A DNA stretch of 64,000 nt from Mytilus galloprovincialis (lineage: Eukaryota; Mollusca; Bivalvia; Mytilida; Mytilidae). Shown in pieces: positions 1 through 10,369 of the stretch; the first letter of the stretch is position 1, and the number at the start of each line of letters is the position of its first letter. The notes beneath the pieces were generated by a model. That model was given only the letters and a program-made list of their open reading frames with translations. It was not told where the DNA came from and ran no database searches. A program made the translations under genes and the position numbers. The stretch covers positions 40,221,440 to 40,285,439 of the forward strand of contig NC_134841.1 of the NCBI RefSeq assembly GCF_965363235.1, given 5' to 3'.

Positions 1-78
1 GCCTTATTTATATAAAAAAAATGAACGAAAAACAAATATGTAACACATAAACAAACGACAACCACTGAATTACAGGCT
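1..78 (+). repeat. Fragment of a dispersed mussel-type repeat
   Basis: The stretch from the window edge to the phrase ending CTGAATTACAGGCT is also found near 60800-60870. It stops abruptly at about 78, where a Penelope-like tail begins, so this is a chimeric junction of two repeat families. Confidence 0.6.
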
Positions 79-215
79 ATGTTGTGTCTTTTGTACTATT
101 ATTTGTCTATTTGTCTTTTTATTTGTTAGCCATGGCGTTGTCAGATTATTTCGATTTATGAGTTTTTCTGTCCCTCTGGTATCTTTCGGCCCTTTTTCAG
201 TACATATCCATACAT
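79..215 (+). repeat. Solo 3' tail of a Penelope-like element
   Basis: It matches the 3' untranslated tail of the Penelope-like copies at 35281-35650 (minus strand) and 38765-39165 (plus strand). Shared landmarks are GTTGTGTC, the phrase AGCCATGGCGTTGTCAGATT, and GTCCCTCTGGTATCTTTCGG. No coding part is attached, so it is a heavily 5'-truncated copy. Confidence 0.65.
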
Positions 216-429
216 ATTTTAGTTACATTGGTTTTAATCTTGCATATAATGGACATATTTCTTAATATAGTATAAGAACAAAATTTAACAAGATCTCTTA
301 GTTCATTTCTTTGCCATTTGCTTCAGCTGTCCAAATTAACAGATTGAATACGTTAAGCTTCATTTCAATAACTGCCAGCATATGATGTATACTGCTTGTA
401 CTTTTTATATGTCATTCATACCGTTGTTT

Positions 430-775
430 ACGAGTTTAGTTCTTTTCACAGATGATATCGAATATGTTCATAATGTTGTAACTACAATCCACCTCCTTTT
501 CACCACGAATGTGACCTACCCAATTAGACTATTTACCGAGCGTTTGTAATAGCATGAGCAATACGACGGGTGCCACATGTGGAGGAGGATCTGCTTACCC
601 TTCAGGAGCATCTGAGATCACCCCAAGTTTGTTTTTTTTGGGGAGGGGGGTGGGTCGTGTTGCTTAGTCTTTCGTTTTCCATATTGTGACGTTTGTACTA
701 TAATTATTTGTCTGTTTGACTTTTTTTCTTTTTTGGCCACGGCGTTGTCAGTTTATTCTCGATTTATAATAGATA
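430..775 (+). repeat. Solo 3' tail of a Penelope-like element
   Basis: It carries the same order of landmarks as 38800-39100: GATGATATCGAATATGTTC, GAATGTGACCTACC, AATTAGACTATTTACCG, ACGACGGGTGCCACATGTGG, ATCTGCTTACCCTTC and TGAGATCACC. Truncation removes all coding sequence. It is somewhat diverged and has a G-rich expansion near 640-655. Confidence 0.75.
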
Positions 776-779
776 TGAA

Positions 780-1075
780 AATGCGGTATGAGTGACAATA
801 AGACAACTTTCGCTTCAAGTCACAATTTTCAAAAGTAAACCATTCTAGCTCAAAGTACGGTCTTCAACACGGAGCCTTGGATCACACAGAACAGCAAGAT
901 AGCTATATAGGTCCCCAAACATTACTAGTGTAATAGCATTCAAATGGGAAAACCAATGGTGTAATCTATATTTAAAAACGAGAAAAGAGACACATTCATG
1001 AACCACATCAGCAAACGACTACTACTGAATATCTGATTCCTGACTTGGGACAGGTGCAAACTTATAGAAATAAAT
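780..1075 (+). repeat. Dispersed repeat, same family as 60605-60905
   Basis: The order of short shared phrases matches 60620-60890: a variant of AATGAGACAACTCTCC, AAGTACGGTCTTCAACA, CGACTACTACTGAAT and GACTTGGGACAGGTGCA. It is diverged and has no coding capacity that I can see. The family is present many times in this window in both orientations. Confidence 0.55.
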
Positions 1076-1639
1076 TTTCTTGTTTATTCAGATTGATGAT
1101 ATGATACTACTAATGAGATTACAAGACATTTTGAGGAACCTATAGTAATAATAGTTCAATTCCATTTATTGCAGGATCTACCCAATAGAAAACACACTGT
1201 AAAGCTATTATGACATATTTTATTTGGTTTTCAATCTTTTTTATCAACTGAATAATGTTGTTTCTTTTGAAGGAGGCAGTCTTAAAATGTATTTTAATCT
1301 CTCAAATATAATTGATATGATAAATCCGCAAGGAAGACATGTACTTCCGGGTAAATCAAGTAAATTTATTCATGTTTATTCGCGTTTTGGGTTTAACTGA
1401 GATTCATAACCATCGTAAAGTATGTGAAGCATAAGTTTATAAAATGAAGTCTATGGCAAGCTGATTTTATAATATATTCAATAAGAAAAAGAAAAAAAAC
1501 CAACATTTTATTAACTTCTTTCGTCTGAAGTCCTTTGTCTGTAATTAACTCAATCAGGAATGCTCAAGCTAGGTACTAAAAAAACAAAAAATGTTCTTTA
1601 ACCAAGATTTTATTCATAACCTCAGACACATACTTGTGT

Positions 1640-1905
1640 ACAAGAGGACCGAAACAGTTGAAGAGCGCTAGCTTTGTGACCAAAAGAATCTATAATTGAA
1701 AGCTAGGTCAATGTAAGGTCAGCTTTGCATGAGGGAGTTGAAACCTTATAAGTTTCTTTAAAATTTATAAATTTATAAAATAACGTGCAACTAAAGAAGA
1801 CTTTGTTATGAATTTTGTCAGTACCGAAGTACAATAACTGACTACTGAGCTGAAGATCTCCTCGGAGAATGATAGTCAACCAGCAGCAGTATCTGAACAC
1901 ACTGT
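1640..1905 (+). repeat. Diverged copy of the 355-bp dispersed repeat family
   Basis: The part GTCAGTACCGAAGTA, TGACTACTGAGCTGA and GTCAACCAGCAGCAGTATC parallels the unit at 43970-44058 (ACCGAAGTGCTGACTACTGG, GTCAACCAGCAGTGGCATC). It is more diverged than the three copies at 43.2-44.3 kb and is probably an old insertion. Confidence 0.5.
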
Positions 1906-2345
1906 TCCAAAAATGAAAGAACACGTTATATATCTCATACATATGTGTGAGAAGCGAAACAGTTAAAAAGGTCTCGACTTAAAGCAGTCTTAGAAGACGT
2001 GTAGTCCTAATATTATCAACTTTTAGAGATTTATTCTATAAGATATAATTCAAGATATTACGGTTTATCTCTTTCATAAGATAAACCAATTCAATTAAAG
2101 AGAAATGATTACTGCATCATTCGGATGCGGCTCTCGTTTCCCGCCAATCAACGTCACATGACTCGTCAGCATTACTTTGCACTAGCCACTCTTGTAGCCA
2201 GATATGTAAAAGTTTCAAAAATGTAATCGTAAAAAAATCATTGACATCCGCATATCATATTCCAATATTTTGATATGAAACTATCGAAGAGACGGTAATT
2301 CTACAAGAAAGGATTTTCATTTGCAAGGGCCAGCAAATGACGAAA

Positions 2346-2447
2346 TTAAAATGTAAACCGAACTGTCGCCACACGCTCCGATGCCATTAACACGAGGAAC
2401 ACATCCAGCTTCTTTGTTTCGACATGTTTGGATGTGTAAAGATCATT
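2346..2447 (-). CDS. Possible exon end, downstream half of an ORF split by the DIRS element
   Basis: Read on the minus strand, the DNA left of the DIRS element is open from its edge to a TAA at 2346-2348 and ends in residues such as LDVFLVLMASERVATVRFTF. The frame equals that of the open stretch on the right side of the element (8286-8398) when only one GTTC is kept at the insertion point. That agreement is the only evidence that this is coding. I recognise no family, and neither part is longer than about 40 residues, so chance is possible. It could be the terminal exon of an unidentified gene. Confidence 0.3.
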   Translation of the reverse strand, partial: NDLYTSKHVETKKLDVFLVLMASERVATVRFTF

Positions 2448-2492
2448 GAACTGGGATTTTTGTGGGTAAAATCCTTGTTCATGAACTATTTG

Positions 2493-2611
2493 CACTTACC
2501 TGCCTCCTTAACTAATTGCAATTTCCCTCTACTTCCCCATACGTTCGTCGAGTTTTTTAATATAAATACGGTAACACCTCCAGTTATCTCCCTTGTGTAA
2601 CTCTTCAGTTT
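2493..2611. repeat. DIRS inverted terminal repeat, left copy
   Basis: About 119 bp starting CACTTACCTGCCTCCTTAAC and reading toward CTCTTCAGTTTT. It is the reverse complement of 8150-8268 with only a few differences visible by eye. Confidence 0.85.
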
Positions 2612-2655
2612 TCGAGACCAATATAAAGTAATTCCTCGAGAGGGGAGGAGGGCGG

Positions 2656-2757
2656 GTGAGGCAGGTAAGTGTAAATATTTCATGAACAAGGATTTTACCC
2701 ACGAAAATCCCAGTTCACTTCAATATTTCCACTTACCTGCCTCCTTAACTAATTGCA
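2656..2757. repeat. DIRS internal complementary region
   Basis: This is two abutting segments: one complementary to the left outer end of the element (around 2448-2505), the other to the right outer end (around 8241-8285). DIRS elements are known to use such a region to align the ends while a circular intermediate forms. Its presence shows that both true termini of this copy are preserved. Confidence 0.8.
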
Positions 2758-2826
2758 AAAGAATTTGCAGCCCTACTAAAGAAGGTGGGAAAGGAATTAA
2801 ATAAGGAATTAAAAAATTATATTCAG

Positions 2827-3809
2827 CTATTTCTGTCTTCCTCTCTTGAAAGAATCCAAAATTGCTGACTTGGCAAAAATGGACTGGTGGTCAGGAACAT
2901 CCTTCAAATAGAATGAAGTGAAAGTAGTTTCAGATGTCCAGTGAGCTACTTTTAAAATTTCTTCAGCTGATACACCACAAAATAAAGCCCATGAAGTAGA
3001 GAGTCTTCTTGTATCATGTGCTCTTACTGTTTTTAAAGTGTCGTTATCTGCATTTTCATATGCATATCGCACTGTATTAACAATCCATCTTGCAATAGAA
3101 TCCTTTGAAGTTTCTTTGTGATGGTTTTTTTGATAAGTAACAAACAGTTTGTTTGATTTCCTTATAGATTTTGTTCTATGTATGTAAATCCTTATAATGC
3201 ACGGCAAGGGCATAGTTTTAAATCCTCAGAATCAGTCGCATAAGAATTAAATGAAGGAATGAATAAGGGCTCCCAAGGCCAATTGAAAGTCTGTGTTTTT
3301 GCAAGAAACTGCATATTTGGTAATAGTTTAAATTCCATTTTTGTCAAATCTGAAATGTCCATCATCTAATGATAAGCTATGAATTTCACTAACTCTACTG
3401 GCTGATGCAATAGCTACTAGAAAAGCTGTTTTGAATGTTAAAACTTTAATTCAATTGAATCTAAAGGTTCAAAAGGATGTTTTGTTAGCATCAATAAAAC
3501 TAAAGGTAAATTCCAATTTGGGGTCAATTGACGAATTGGTGGATTCATATTAACTTTAATCAATGACGATAACTCAGAACTGTTTGAAATTTCTAATCCA
3601 TTATTATGAATCAATGCTATGGCTGACTTGTAACCTGTAATAGTCTGTGGTTTGCATTTTCTTACAGTAGAAAGATATAACAAAAATTCTGCTACTTCTG
3701 GTATAGTTGAAGAAGTGGAATTGATATTTTGTTCTTTACACCAACTGTCATATATTCTGAGTCTTGCATCATACACTGTTTGAGTAGATGTTTTTCTGTC
3801 ATTTGCCAT
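2827..3809 (-). pseudogene. Tyrosine recombinase region of the DIRS element (fossil)
   Basis: The upstream part (3438-3809) resembles a phage-integrase-type core-binding domain (MANDRKTSTQTVYDARLRIY; EVAEFLLYLSTVRKCKPQTI). The downstream part (2827-3213) has the catalytic half: a His-x-x-Arg motif in AHDTRRLSTSWALF and a His plus presumed Tyr nucleophile in HWTSETTFTSFYLKDV. In DIRS elements this enzyme inserts the circular DNA copy by recombination instead of a DDE integrase. The region is no longer a single open frame. Confidence 0.8.
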
Positions 3810-4000
3810 AATTTCTGCAGTTTTTTTTCAGAAAATCCTTTTGACTTATGACGCAATTTGATAATTTCCATGCCACAAGATTTAATGTTTCTGGACTCGG
3901 ATGAAATATTTGTATTCGATTGTGAATTTGTGAAAGCAGATCGGGCAAAAGTGGTAATTTTATTGGAATATCTATCAGTAGATCCAACATCTGAGGAAAC

Positions 4001-4093
4001 AAAGATTGTCTTGGCCACATTGGTGCTATTAGAAGAACAACTGTCTTTTCTTCTCGAATCTTTTGTAATATCCGAGGAACAAGGATTGGAGGA
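4001..4093. repeat. 93-bp direct repeat, left copy (target duplication of the insert)
   Basis: Identical by eye to 4637-4729. Both start AAAGATTGTCTTGGCC and end GGATTGGAGGA. It is DIRS sequence duplicated around the insert at 4094-4636. Confidence 0.9.
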
Positions 4094-4636
4094 TATATTT
4101 TGAATCTTTGGAAATCATACATGATAACACATCTGAAATCTGTACCCTGTTACTTATCGAATAATACATTACACAAAGAGAAAATACACACATTAATTAA
4201 TTTTATACTATAAGTACATACCTCGCAGGAGATAACAGTCACGATGTTATGTGGTCTGTATTTTTATATCTCTTTAATTTATATTGATTACGGTAATCCA
4301 TGGTTTAAAGATGCACTCGATTATGTTATAATGTTATGTGAATCTGGTTTATATGTGCACTCCTTTATGTTATAATGTTATATTATTTATAACTAGTATT
4401 ACATTCTAGAAAGATATTTCTTTTTTCACTCATTGTCATATAAAAGAATATAAGTATTATTACATGTATACTATTTTTTTCTGATAATACAGTGCACTTT
4501 TTCAGCCTTCTGTTTCCCGGACAGTTGGTTTAAATGTAAACGGGAATCCACAGTTTGCATCCTGGGCAACTGAGGAAATTGTAAACAGGAAATATTTGGA
4601 ATAAACTTTTTAAATTTAAAAAAAAAGAAAAAAAAA
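4094..4636 (+). mobile_element. Retroposed poly(A)-tailed insert inside the DIRS element
   Basis: This 543-bp AT-rich segment has no DIRS homology. It ends, on the plus strand, in an A-rich run from about 4618 interrupted by one G. AATAAA at 4600-4605 lies 13 bases before the run, the normal spacing for an mRNA 3' end. The insert is flanked by perfect 93-bp direct repeats. Together these suggest reverse transcription of a polyadenylated RNA into the site, with an unusually long target duplication. I see no recognisable coding region in it, so the source transcript is unknown: a 3' UTR, a LINE tail or a non-coding RNA. Confidence 0.65.
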
Positions 4637-4729
4637 AAAGATTGTCTTGGCCACATTGGTGCTATTAGAAGAACAACTGTCTTTTCTTCTCGAATCTTTT
4701 GTAATATCCGAGGAACAAGGATTGGAGGA
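4637..4729. repeat. 93-bp direct repeat, right copy
   Basis: The second copy of 4001-4093, immediately after the A-rich run. No mismatch is visible between the two copies, which suggests the insertion is recent relative to most debris here. Confidence 0.9.
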
Positions 4730-6239
4730 GGAAATGCATATGCATACATGCCGCTCAAATTTACAGTTCGAGCATCTACTTGAAATGCTGCTATGTCTGG
4801 AACCGGAGAGCAATACACTGCTAACTTTTTGTTCTGAGCTGTTGCAAACAGATCTATACTTGGAGTTCCCAGTCTCTGAAATATCATATTTACTATGATA
4901 TTGTTGAGTGTCCACTCTGTCATCTTGAAAAGATTTTTCCCCCTCGAAAGAGCATCTGCTAGTAGATTTATCTTTCCCGGAATGTGAACTGCACGGATAG
5001 TTACTTTGTTCTGAATACACCATTGGTAAAGGTCCCAAGTTAGGTAACACAGTTCTGGCGAATGGGTTCCGCCCTTGTTGATATAACTTATCACTGTTGT
5101 ATTGTCCGACCTTATCAAAATATTCATGTCTTTCATGATCTGTACAGCTTCTTGAAGAGCTAACTGTACAGCCTTCAATTCCAACCAATTTATATGTTTT
5201 AGTTGATAAGACTTTGGCCATATTCCTGATGTCTGCCAAGTTCCTAGATGAGCTCCCCATCCTAGTTCTGAGGCATCTGTGATCAATGTCAACTGAATTT
5301 TCGGCTCCTGTAAAGGCATTCCTGAAAATATGTGTCCGATTTGTCCACCATCTTAAATGTACTGTCAAGCTCATTCGTACAGGAATGAACTGATTCAATG
5401 GTTGGATGTTTGGCCTCCATAGTGCTAACAAATAAAGTTGGATTGGCCTCATATGTAATCTTCCCATGGGTATTAGGTAAATGCATGAAGCCATCAGACC
5501 TAGCAATTTTAAAATTACTACTGCTTGAATCTGTTGACTGTTTAGTAATGCATGTATTATTTCCAAAATACTTTGAAATCTTGTCTCTGTTGGTGTTACT
5601 ATCCCTTTCTCTAGATTGAAAAGGGCTCCCAAGTATTCTATATGTTGGGTTGGTATTAAGTTTGACTTTTTTCTGATTTACTATAAGTCCCAAATCTTGA
5701 ACTAGACGGAGTACAAAATGCATTTGTTTTACAAGAGCTGTTCTGTCTGAATTGCTGGTCAGCCAATCGTCTAGATACATGAATATCTGAATCATTAACT
5801 TTCGTAGGTATGCTGCTAATACAGCCATAATCTTTGTGAACACTCTTGGGGCAGATTTGAGCCCGAATGGCATTGCTCGAAATTGGAAGCTGTGACCTAG
5901 AAATCGGAATCTCAGGAATTGTTTGTAATCTGTGTGAATTGGGATATGAAAATATGCATCTGCTAAATCCAAAGTTACTGCATAGTCTCCCTTTTTTAAA
6001 GCTTTCATAATTGAACGGAGTGTTTCCATCTTGAAATGATGAGGCACTACTATTTGGTTTAGAGGTTTCAGATTGAGAATCGGTCGCAAACCTCCTTGTC
6101 GTTTTGGAACTACAAAAACTGTGCTGTAATAACCCAAGTTTTCTTGCCCAACAGGAGCATGTTCTATAACATTTTTTTCTAACAAAACACTTATTTCTGT
6201 TAAAATAACCGACTCGTGAATACCATATCTTGGAAACAC
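4640..6239 (-). pseudogene. Reverse transcriptase and RNase H region of the DIRS element (fossil)
   Basis: The RT part (about 5640-6239) has the palm motif YLDDWL preceded by AMPFGLKSAPRVFTKIM, and upstream VVPKRQGGLRPILNLKPLNQ. The RNase H part (about 4730-5319) shows the four acidic positions in order: TDASELGWG, LELKAVQLAL, RSDNTTVISY and LADALSRG. This organisation is normal for DIRS pol. The reading frame is interrupted, so no functional product is expected. Readings that extend the RNase H frame into the A-rich insert are chance. Confidence 0.85.
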
Positions 6240-6413
6240 TTGTCTTTTTTATGTTTAAACATGGATGACTCATAAACTCCAGTTTTAGTCCTTCCAGTAA
6301 AGTTTCTAAAACCCATTGATCTCCTGTGATCTTTGTCCACTTCCTGTGAAACATTAGCAAACGTGCCCCTACCTGGGGACTTATATTTACAGTTTGTACA
6401 AGGTTCTTTGAAC

Positions 6414-8083
6414 TTATTTCCTTGGAGCTGGAAAACCTTTTGGGCTCCCAGCTGCTTTCCGAAAAAAAATTCCTTTCCTTGAAAAATTTCCTAGACGAAA
6501 ATTATCTTTGTTGGAGTAAGTGTTAGTTCTGGCAACTTTAGCTCCACTTTCAGAATTTTCAGAATAGTCACCTTTCCTCTTTTTGTTAAAGTCATTTACC
6601 GGAGTGCGATCATCTCTAGACTTTTTAAAGTTCTTGCTATAACTAACAGTATTATTATAAACATTCTCGGTTTCTCTAGCATCCCGTAAATTTTCTACTG
6701 ATGTATGCAGTGTGTCAAAGTATTTTCCATTAAAAAGTTGACTACCAAAAACGGGCAACTTTAACAACTTCTTTTCTGTCGACTTACTAATGAAGTTAAC
6801 ATTTTTCAGAAAAAGTTTTCTTCTACTTAATACTGAATTTGCCATGATTCTGCCTGATAAATCAGCCATACTTCTAAAGAAATTAATTAATGCTTTACGT
6901 CCTTAAATTCTATCATCTTCACAAGTTGCCTCATCCAAAAAGGCAGAAATCATAGTACCATATGAAACGGCTCTAAAAAGTGCCCTGGCAGAATTGTCCA
7001 TACGACGAAAATCATTATCTAATTCTCTGTGAAAGGGTGGAATATTAACTCCAGATTTAAAAGATTTGCCTTTATGACCAATAGGTAGCCCTTCCTCAAT
7101 AATGTCATCTAACTTAGGAGGACTACAGAAAGCATTAAAATCATCTTTCTTAACCATGAAAGCCTTATCATCCCTGCCACGAACAGCTCTGTTTTTCAAA
7201 TGACCAGAGATAGCTTCCTTTTCTACAGATTTTACCATGTCAATAATTGTTCCTTCCAAAGGTAATTTTATTGCTGATTTTTTATCATTCTTGTCAGGTT
7301 TTAGTCTTGCCGAAACAAAAGAAGGATGTTCCTGATGAGCCTCTGACGCTTCAGGCTCTATATTTATAACAGTTGCCATTTTATTAATGAAAGAAATCCA
7401 CTCAATTGGATCAGAAGCACCAGGTGCCCCTCGTGGTACTTCCATATGGGGTGCATGTACATTTGACTAGATCGTGACGATGCAGACCCATCAATCTTTT
7501 CTTCTGGATCAAGATAAGAAACTTGATCTTGATCAACATTTGTCATTAAAGACATCTGATCGTCATAGCTTTTGAATTTGTCAAAATGTGGCCTTTGGTT
7601 TTGCAAAGTTACAGAACTAGGCTTTCCAGGAGGTTGAACATCAAGAACATTAGCATTGATATCAATCAATTTCGTTTTGAATAAGTTTTGTATTTTTAAT
7701 TGTACCTGTTCTTGTACAATGGCCGAAATATCGACCATACAAGTGCTGTTGTCAGGTGTATTTTCAGTGACAGTGTCGTCATTTGAAGCTCCGACTGCCG
7801 CCTCCACAGGTGGACTTATGTCTTTGAAATCTGTCAACCCGTCTACACAGACGGCTTGAGACAGTTTATTCAATTTAATTGCCTTCTGAATACTTTTTTC
7901 AATCATTTTCATGACCAAACTCCGATGTTCCTTTGACCAATTTTTGCAAATTTTGCTTGGGAATGACTCGTTACAAATACGATGTTTGTAACATTCATCG
8001 TGCTCATCCAGAGTATTGATCCTGTCCGGACATTTTACACACTTCTTAAACTTATCTTCTTGTTTCTCCGTCTTACGATACAA
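6414..8083 (-). pseudogene. Gag-like region of the DIRS element (fossil)
   Basis: Three overlapping or adjacent open stretches on the minus strand occupy the first third of the element, upstream of the RT. The most upstream has a Cys/His-rich start (CVKCPDRINTLDEHDECYKH), then a charged, low-complexity middle. The most downstream is basic (NDFNKKRKGDYSENSESGAK). Position and composition fit the DIRS first ORF, presumed nucleic-acid-binding. Sequence similarity of this ORF between families is usually low, so the call rests mainly on position. Confidence 0.6.
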
Positions 8084-8149
8084 CTTCTATAATCCAAAAA
8101 AACGTACAGGGAAAGCAACGCATGTGCTTTAATGGCTGCCGCCGAGAGA

Positions 8150-8268
8150 AACTGAAGAGTTACGCAAGGGAGATAACTGGAGGTGTTACCGTATTTATAT
8201 TAAAAAAACTCGACGAACGTATGGGGAAGTAGAGGGAAATTGCAATTAGTTAAGGAGGCAGGTAAGTG
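8150..8268. repeat. DIRS inverted terminal repeat, right copy
   Basis: Reverse complement of 2493-2611. The outermost part (8241-8285, reading through GAAATATTGAAGTGAAC) is repeated inverted in the internal complementary region at 2713-2757, which fixes the right terminus at about 8285. Confidence 0.85.
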
Positions 8269-8285
8269 GAAATATTGAAGTGAAC

Positions 8286-8398
8286 AATTTAATTAATGAA
8301 TCTTCGCCATAAAACTTATACAATGCACGAATGACAGGGACAGCTTCCAATTTGTCAGTGGCTCGTTGACCGGAGATCAATTTAATGGCAGAAAAAAA
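8286..8398 (-). CDS. Possible exon, upstream half of an ORF split by the DIRS element
   Basis: The minus-strand frame abutting the right DIRS terminus reads AIKLISGQRATDKLEAVPVI followed by RALYKFYGEDSLIKL with no stop, and has the look of coding sequence. An in-frame stop lies just upstream (about 8400), so if real this would be an exon with an acceptor near 8395-8400; no convincing polypyrimidine tract is visible there. It continues in frame into 2447-2346 if the element is removed with one GTTC retained. The family is unknown. It could be a host gene or another repeat. Confidence 0.3.
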
Positions 8399-8639
8399 TC
8401 TTCACACCAGGAGCCCCCATTTAGAATTCCACACGGCACAAGATGCACAAGGAAAACACGATTCAAAAGGAGAACCACTGATCCAAAGAATTCCTTACCT
8501 GGTTACAGCGGTTTGCAGATTTCGACAAGCATTAATCTTGGTATGTTCTATAAAAAAGTTGATGTTTTGTGGCGTATAATTATTCTAATTGATATTTATC
8601 TCATAATGAATATTATAAGATTGATATGTTAGTGATAAA

Positions 8640-9205
8640 GATAAGATTTACTGAAAGGATTATTTTATTATTATAATTTGATGTCATATATTTAATTTGA
8701 ATTTCACATGAGCAATATGATCGCACTGTGGCCTTTTTACTGTCTCTGCTTTAATGTACAATATTTTATATAACCATTCAGTCATTTGGAAGACGCACCT
8801 AGCGTTATTACACACCAGATAAACACGAGGGCAATAAGTGCAAATTCGTCAACCTTTATCTCTATTAAAAACATGATCATGATGATACCACTAATTATAC
8901 ACAATTATACACTATGTGTTAGTTGGCTCAGCTGACGTGTAAATGAAATACACTATTATGTATATGAGAGTTCGAAGGCAAAGGATAAATTGTGTGGCGG
9001 ATGACGCTATATATAGCTTAATTTAGAATAAATCCAATCAGAGTCGATGGCTTCTATTAAAGTATTTACACGTGCATATTCTTTGAACAGTCTTTAATAT
9101 TTCCTAATACTGTTCGATACACTTTAATCGACATTACTATAAATAGAAATGTACATAACATATGCCTACAGTTTTCTCGTTTGATTGTTGGGTTTTTAAT
9201 TACTC
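8640..9205. other. Gene-free AT-rich stretch
   Basis: I see no coding, RNA or repeat signature here beyond short AT-rich runs. Confidence 0.6.
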
Positions 9206-9209
9206 ACTA

Positions 9210-9484
9210 ATGCGGTATGGGCTTTGCTCATTGTTGAAGGCAGTACAATGACTTATTGTTGTTAATGCGGTATGGGCCCTGCTCATTGTTGAAGGCAGTA
9301 CAATGACTTATTGTTATTAATGCAGTATTGGCCCTGCGTATTATTGAAGGCAGTAAAGTGACTTATTGTTATTAATGCGGCATGGGCTCTGTTCATTGTT
9401 GAAGGCAGTAAAAATACTTATTGTTGTTAGTGCAGTATGGGCCCTGCTCATTGTTGAAGGCAGTACAATGACTTATTGTTAATG
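9210..9484 (+). repeat. 55-bp minisatellite, five units
   Basis: Five tandem copies of a 55-bp unit start at 9210, 9265, 9320, 9375 and 9430. The unit begins ATGCGGTATGGGCCCTGCTC and contains ATTGTTGAAGGCAGTA. It is derived from a dispersed repeat whose longer form is at 62325-62445 (GCGGTATGGGCTTTGCTC, ATTGTTGAAGGCC). After the fifth unit the sequence continues with a form of the same family (CTGTGAAGAGTTGTCTCATT). Units 3 and 4 are the most diverged. Confidence 0.9.
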
Positions 9485-9907
9485 ATTTCTTTGCCTTTTG
9501 GTGTACTGTGAAGAGTTGTCTCATTGATTCATACCAATTTTTTTTTACATGAGTGGGTTACTCAGTTACATGTATATATATATATATACTTTTCAATTTG
9601 CGTTTCTATTTCTTGTTAGCTTGCTTGCTTGAATTTATGCATGTTTCACTTTGTCTAGCTATTTACCTTATGCATGTGTTCTTATTGTGTAATATGCTTA
9701 TAATTTGATATTTGATTTTTGTATTAAATATCAAGTCAGTTTAACTCGAGAGATCTACAGAGCTCATGTTTACGTTGTTGAAACATACATATCATGCCCG
9801 ACCCTAAATTTTCTGACTTATTCAAATAGAGTTAATATAGTTTTACAAGGAAATATAATTATACAAGCAAAGCTGAGTTGATGTTTTCAACCTCAACATA
9901 TGATCTG

Positions 9908-10022
9908 CAGGCCCGTAGCCAGGAATTTCCAAAGGGGGGGGGGGGTGTATTTGGACTCATTAACTTGACTTTGACAGTGTTTATTTGGTTTCAAAAGGGG
10001 GGTTCGCCCCCTGGCTACGGGT
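9908..10022. mobile_element. hAT-like MITE, about 115 bp
   Basis: Inverted ends CCCGTAGCCAGG (9912-9923) and CCTGGCTACGGG (10010-10021) flank a ~85-bp core with two G-rich runs. The element starts CAGGCCCGTAG, like hAT termini, and lies between two copies of ATGATCTG (9900-9907 and 10023-10030), an 8-bp target duplication typical of hAT. The right end seems to have lost the last few bases of its repeat. It has no coding capacity. Confidence 0.7.
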
Positions 10023-10165
10023 ATGATCTGTTATTACTATTGGTATACGTTATTCAGATAGCTCACTAAAGCTCATGACCAGGACTTTTAGTTTACCACC
10101 AAGTCAACTTAGAGCAAATAAGGGAATTGTGTGCAATTTTGACAAAATTATCAAATTACTTTATA

Positions 10166-10369
10166 AACTCACGAAGCAGCAGACAGAGCATGGTACACAA
10201 TATCCTCTTTACTTTGAAGTGCGATAATGTGATTGTATATAAACATGTATTGTTTATAATATTTTTGATTGTCATCATCATCTAACACGGATATGTGAAC
10301 ATTACGGATACCTTTGTATTTTACCATCACATTTCTTTTACATGTATCACATGTCAGCACGAACTATGG
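10166..10369 (-). CDS. Possible terminal exon of an unrecognised gene
   Basis: The minus-strand open stretch reads FVLTCDTCKRNVMVKYKGIR and continues to HALSAAS followed by a stop. A candidate splice acceptor (CCCATAG) sits directly before the TTC of this reading. Features are a CxxC pair near the start and an acidic DDDD stretch, with charged and hydrophobic residues distributed as in a folded domain. I do not recognise the family, and no other exons were found nearby. It could be a gene relic or chance. Confidence 0.3.

Larger units (their letters stand above)
2448..8285 (-). mobile_element. DIRS-type tyrosine-recombinase retroelement (fossil, broken)
   Basis: This is a 5.8-kb element of the DIRS order on the minus strand. 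It has inverted terminal repeats (2493-2611 and 8150-8268, nearly identical). An internal complementary region at 2656-2757 matches both outer ends joined together: 2656-2712 is the reverse complement of the left outer end and 2713-2757 of the right outer end. The parts, 5' to 3', are a gag-like region, reverse transcriptase with RNase H, and a tyrosine recombinase. I saw no methyltransferase. GAAC sits at both termini (2448-2451 and 8282-8285). The high similarity of the inverted repeats suggests a fairly young insertion, but the coding region is broken in roughly half a dozen places and carries a 0.5-kb foreign insert. It is not expected to be active. Confidence 0.88.

Noticed and set aside
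4471-4636. Extension of the DIRS RNase H frame through the A-rich insert
   Set aside because: The reading includes a run of Phe from the poly(A) tract and then foreign sequence. It is chance read-through.
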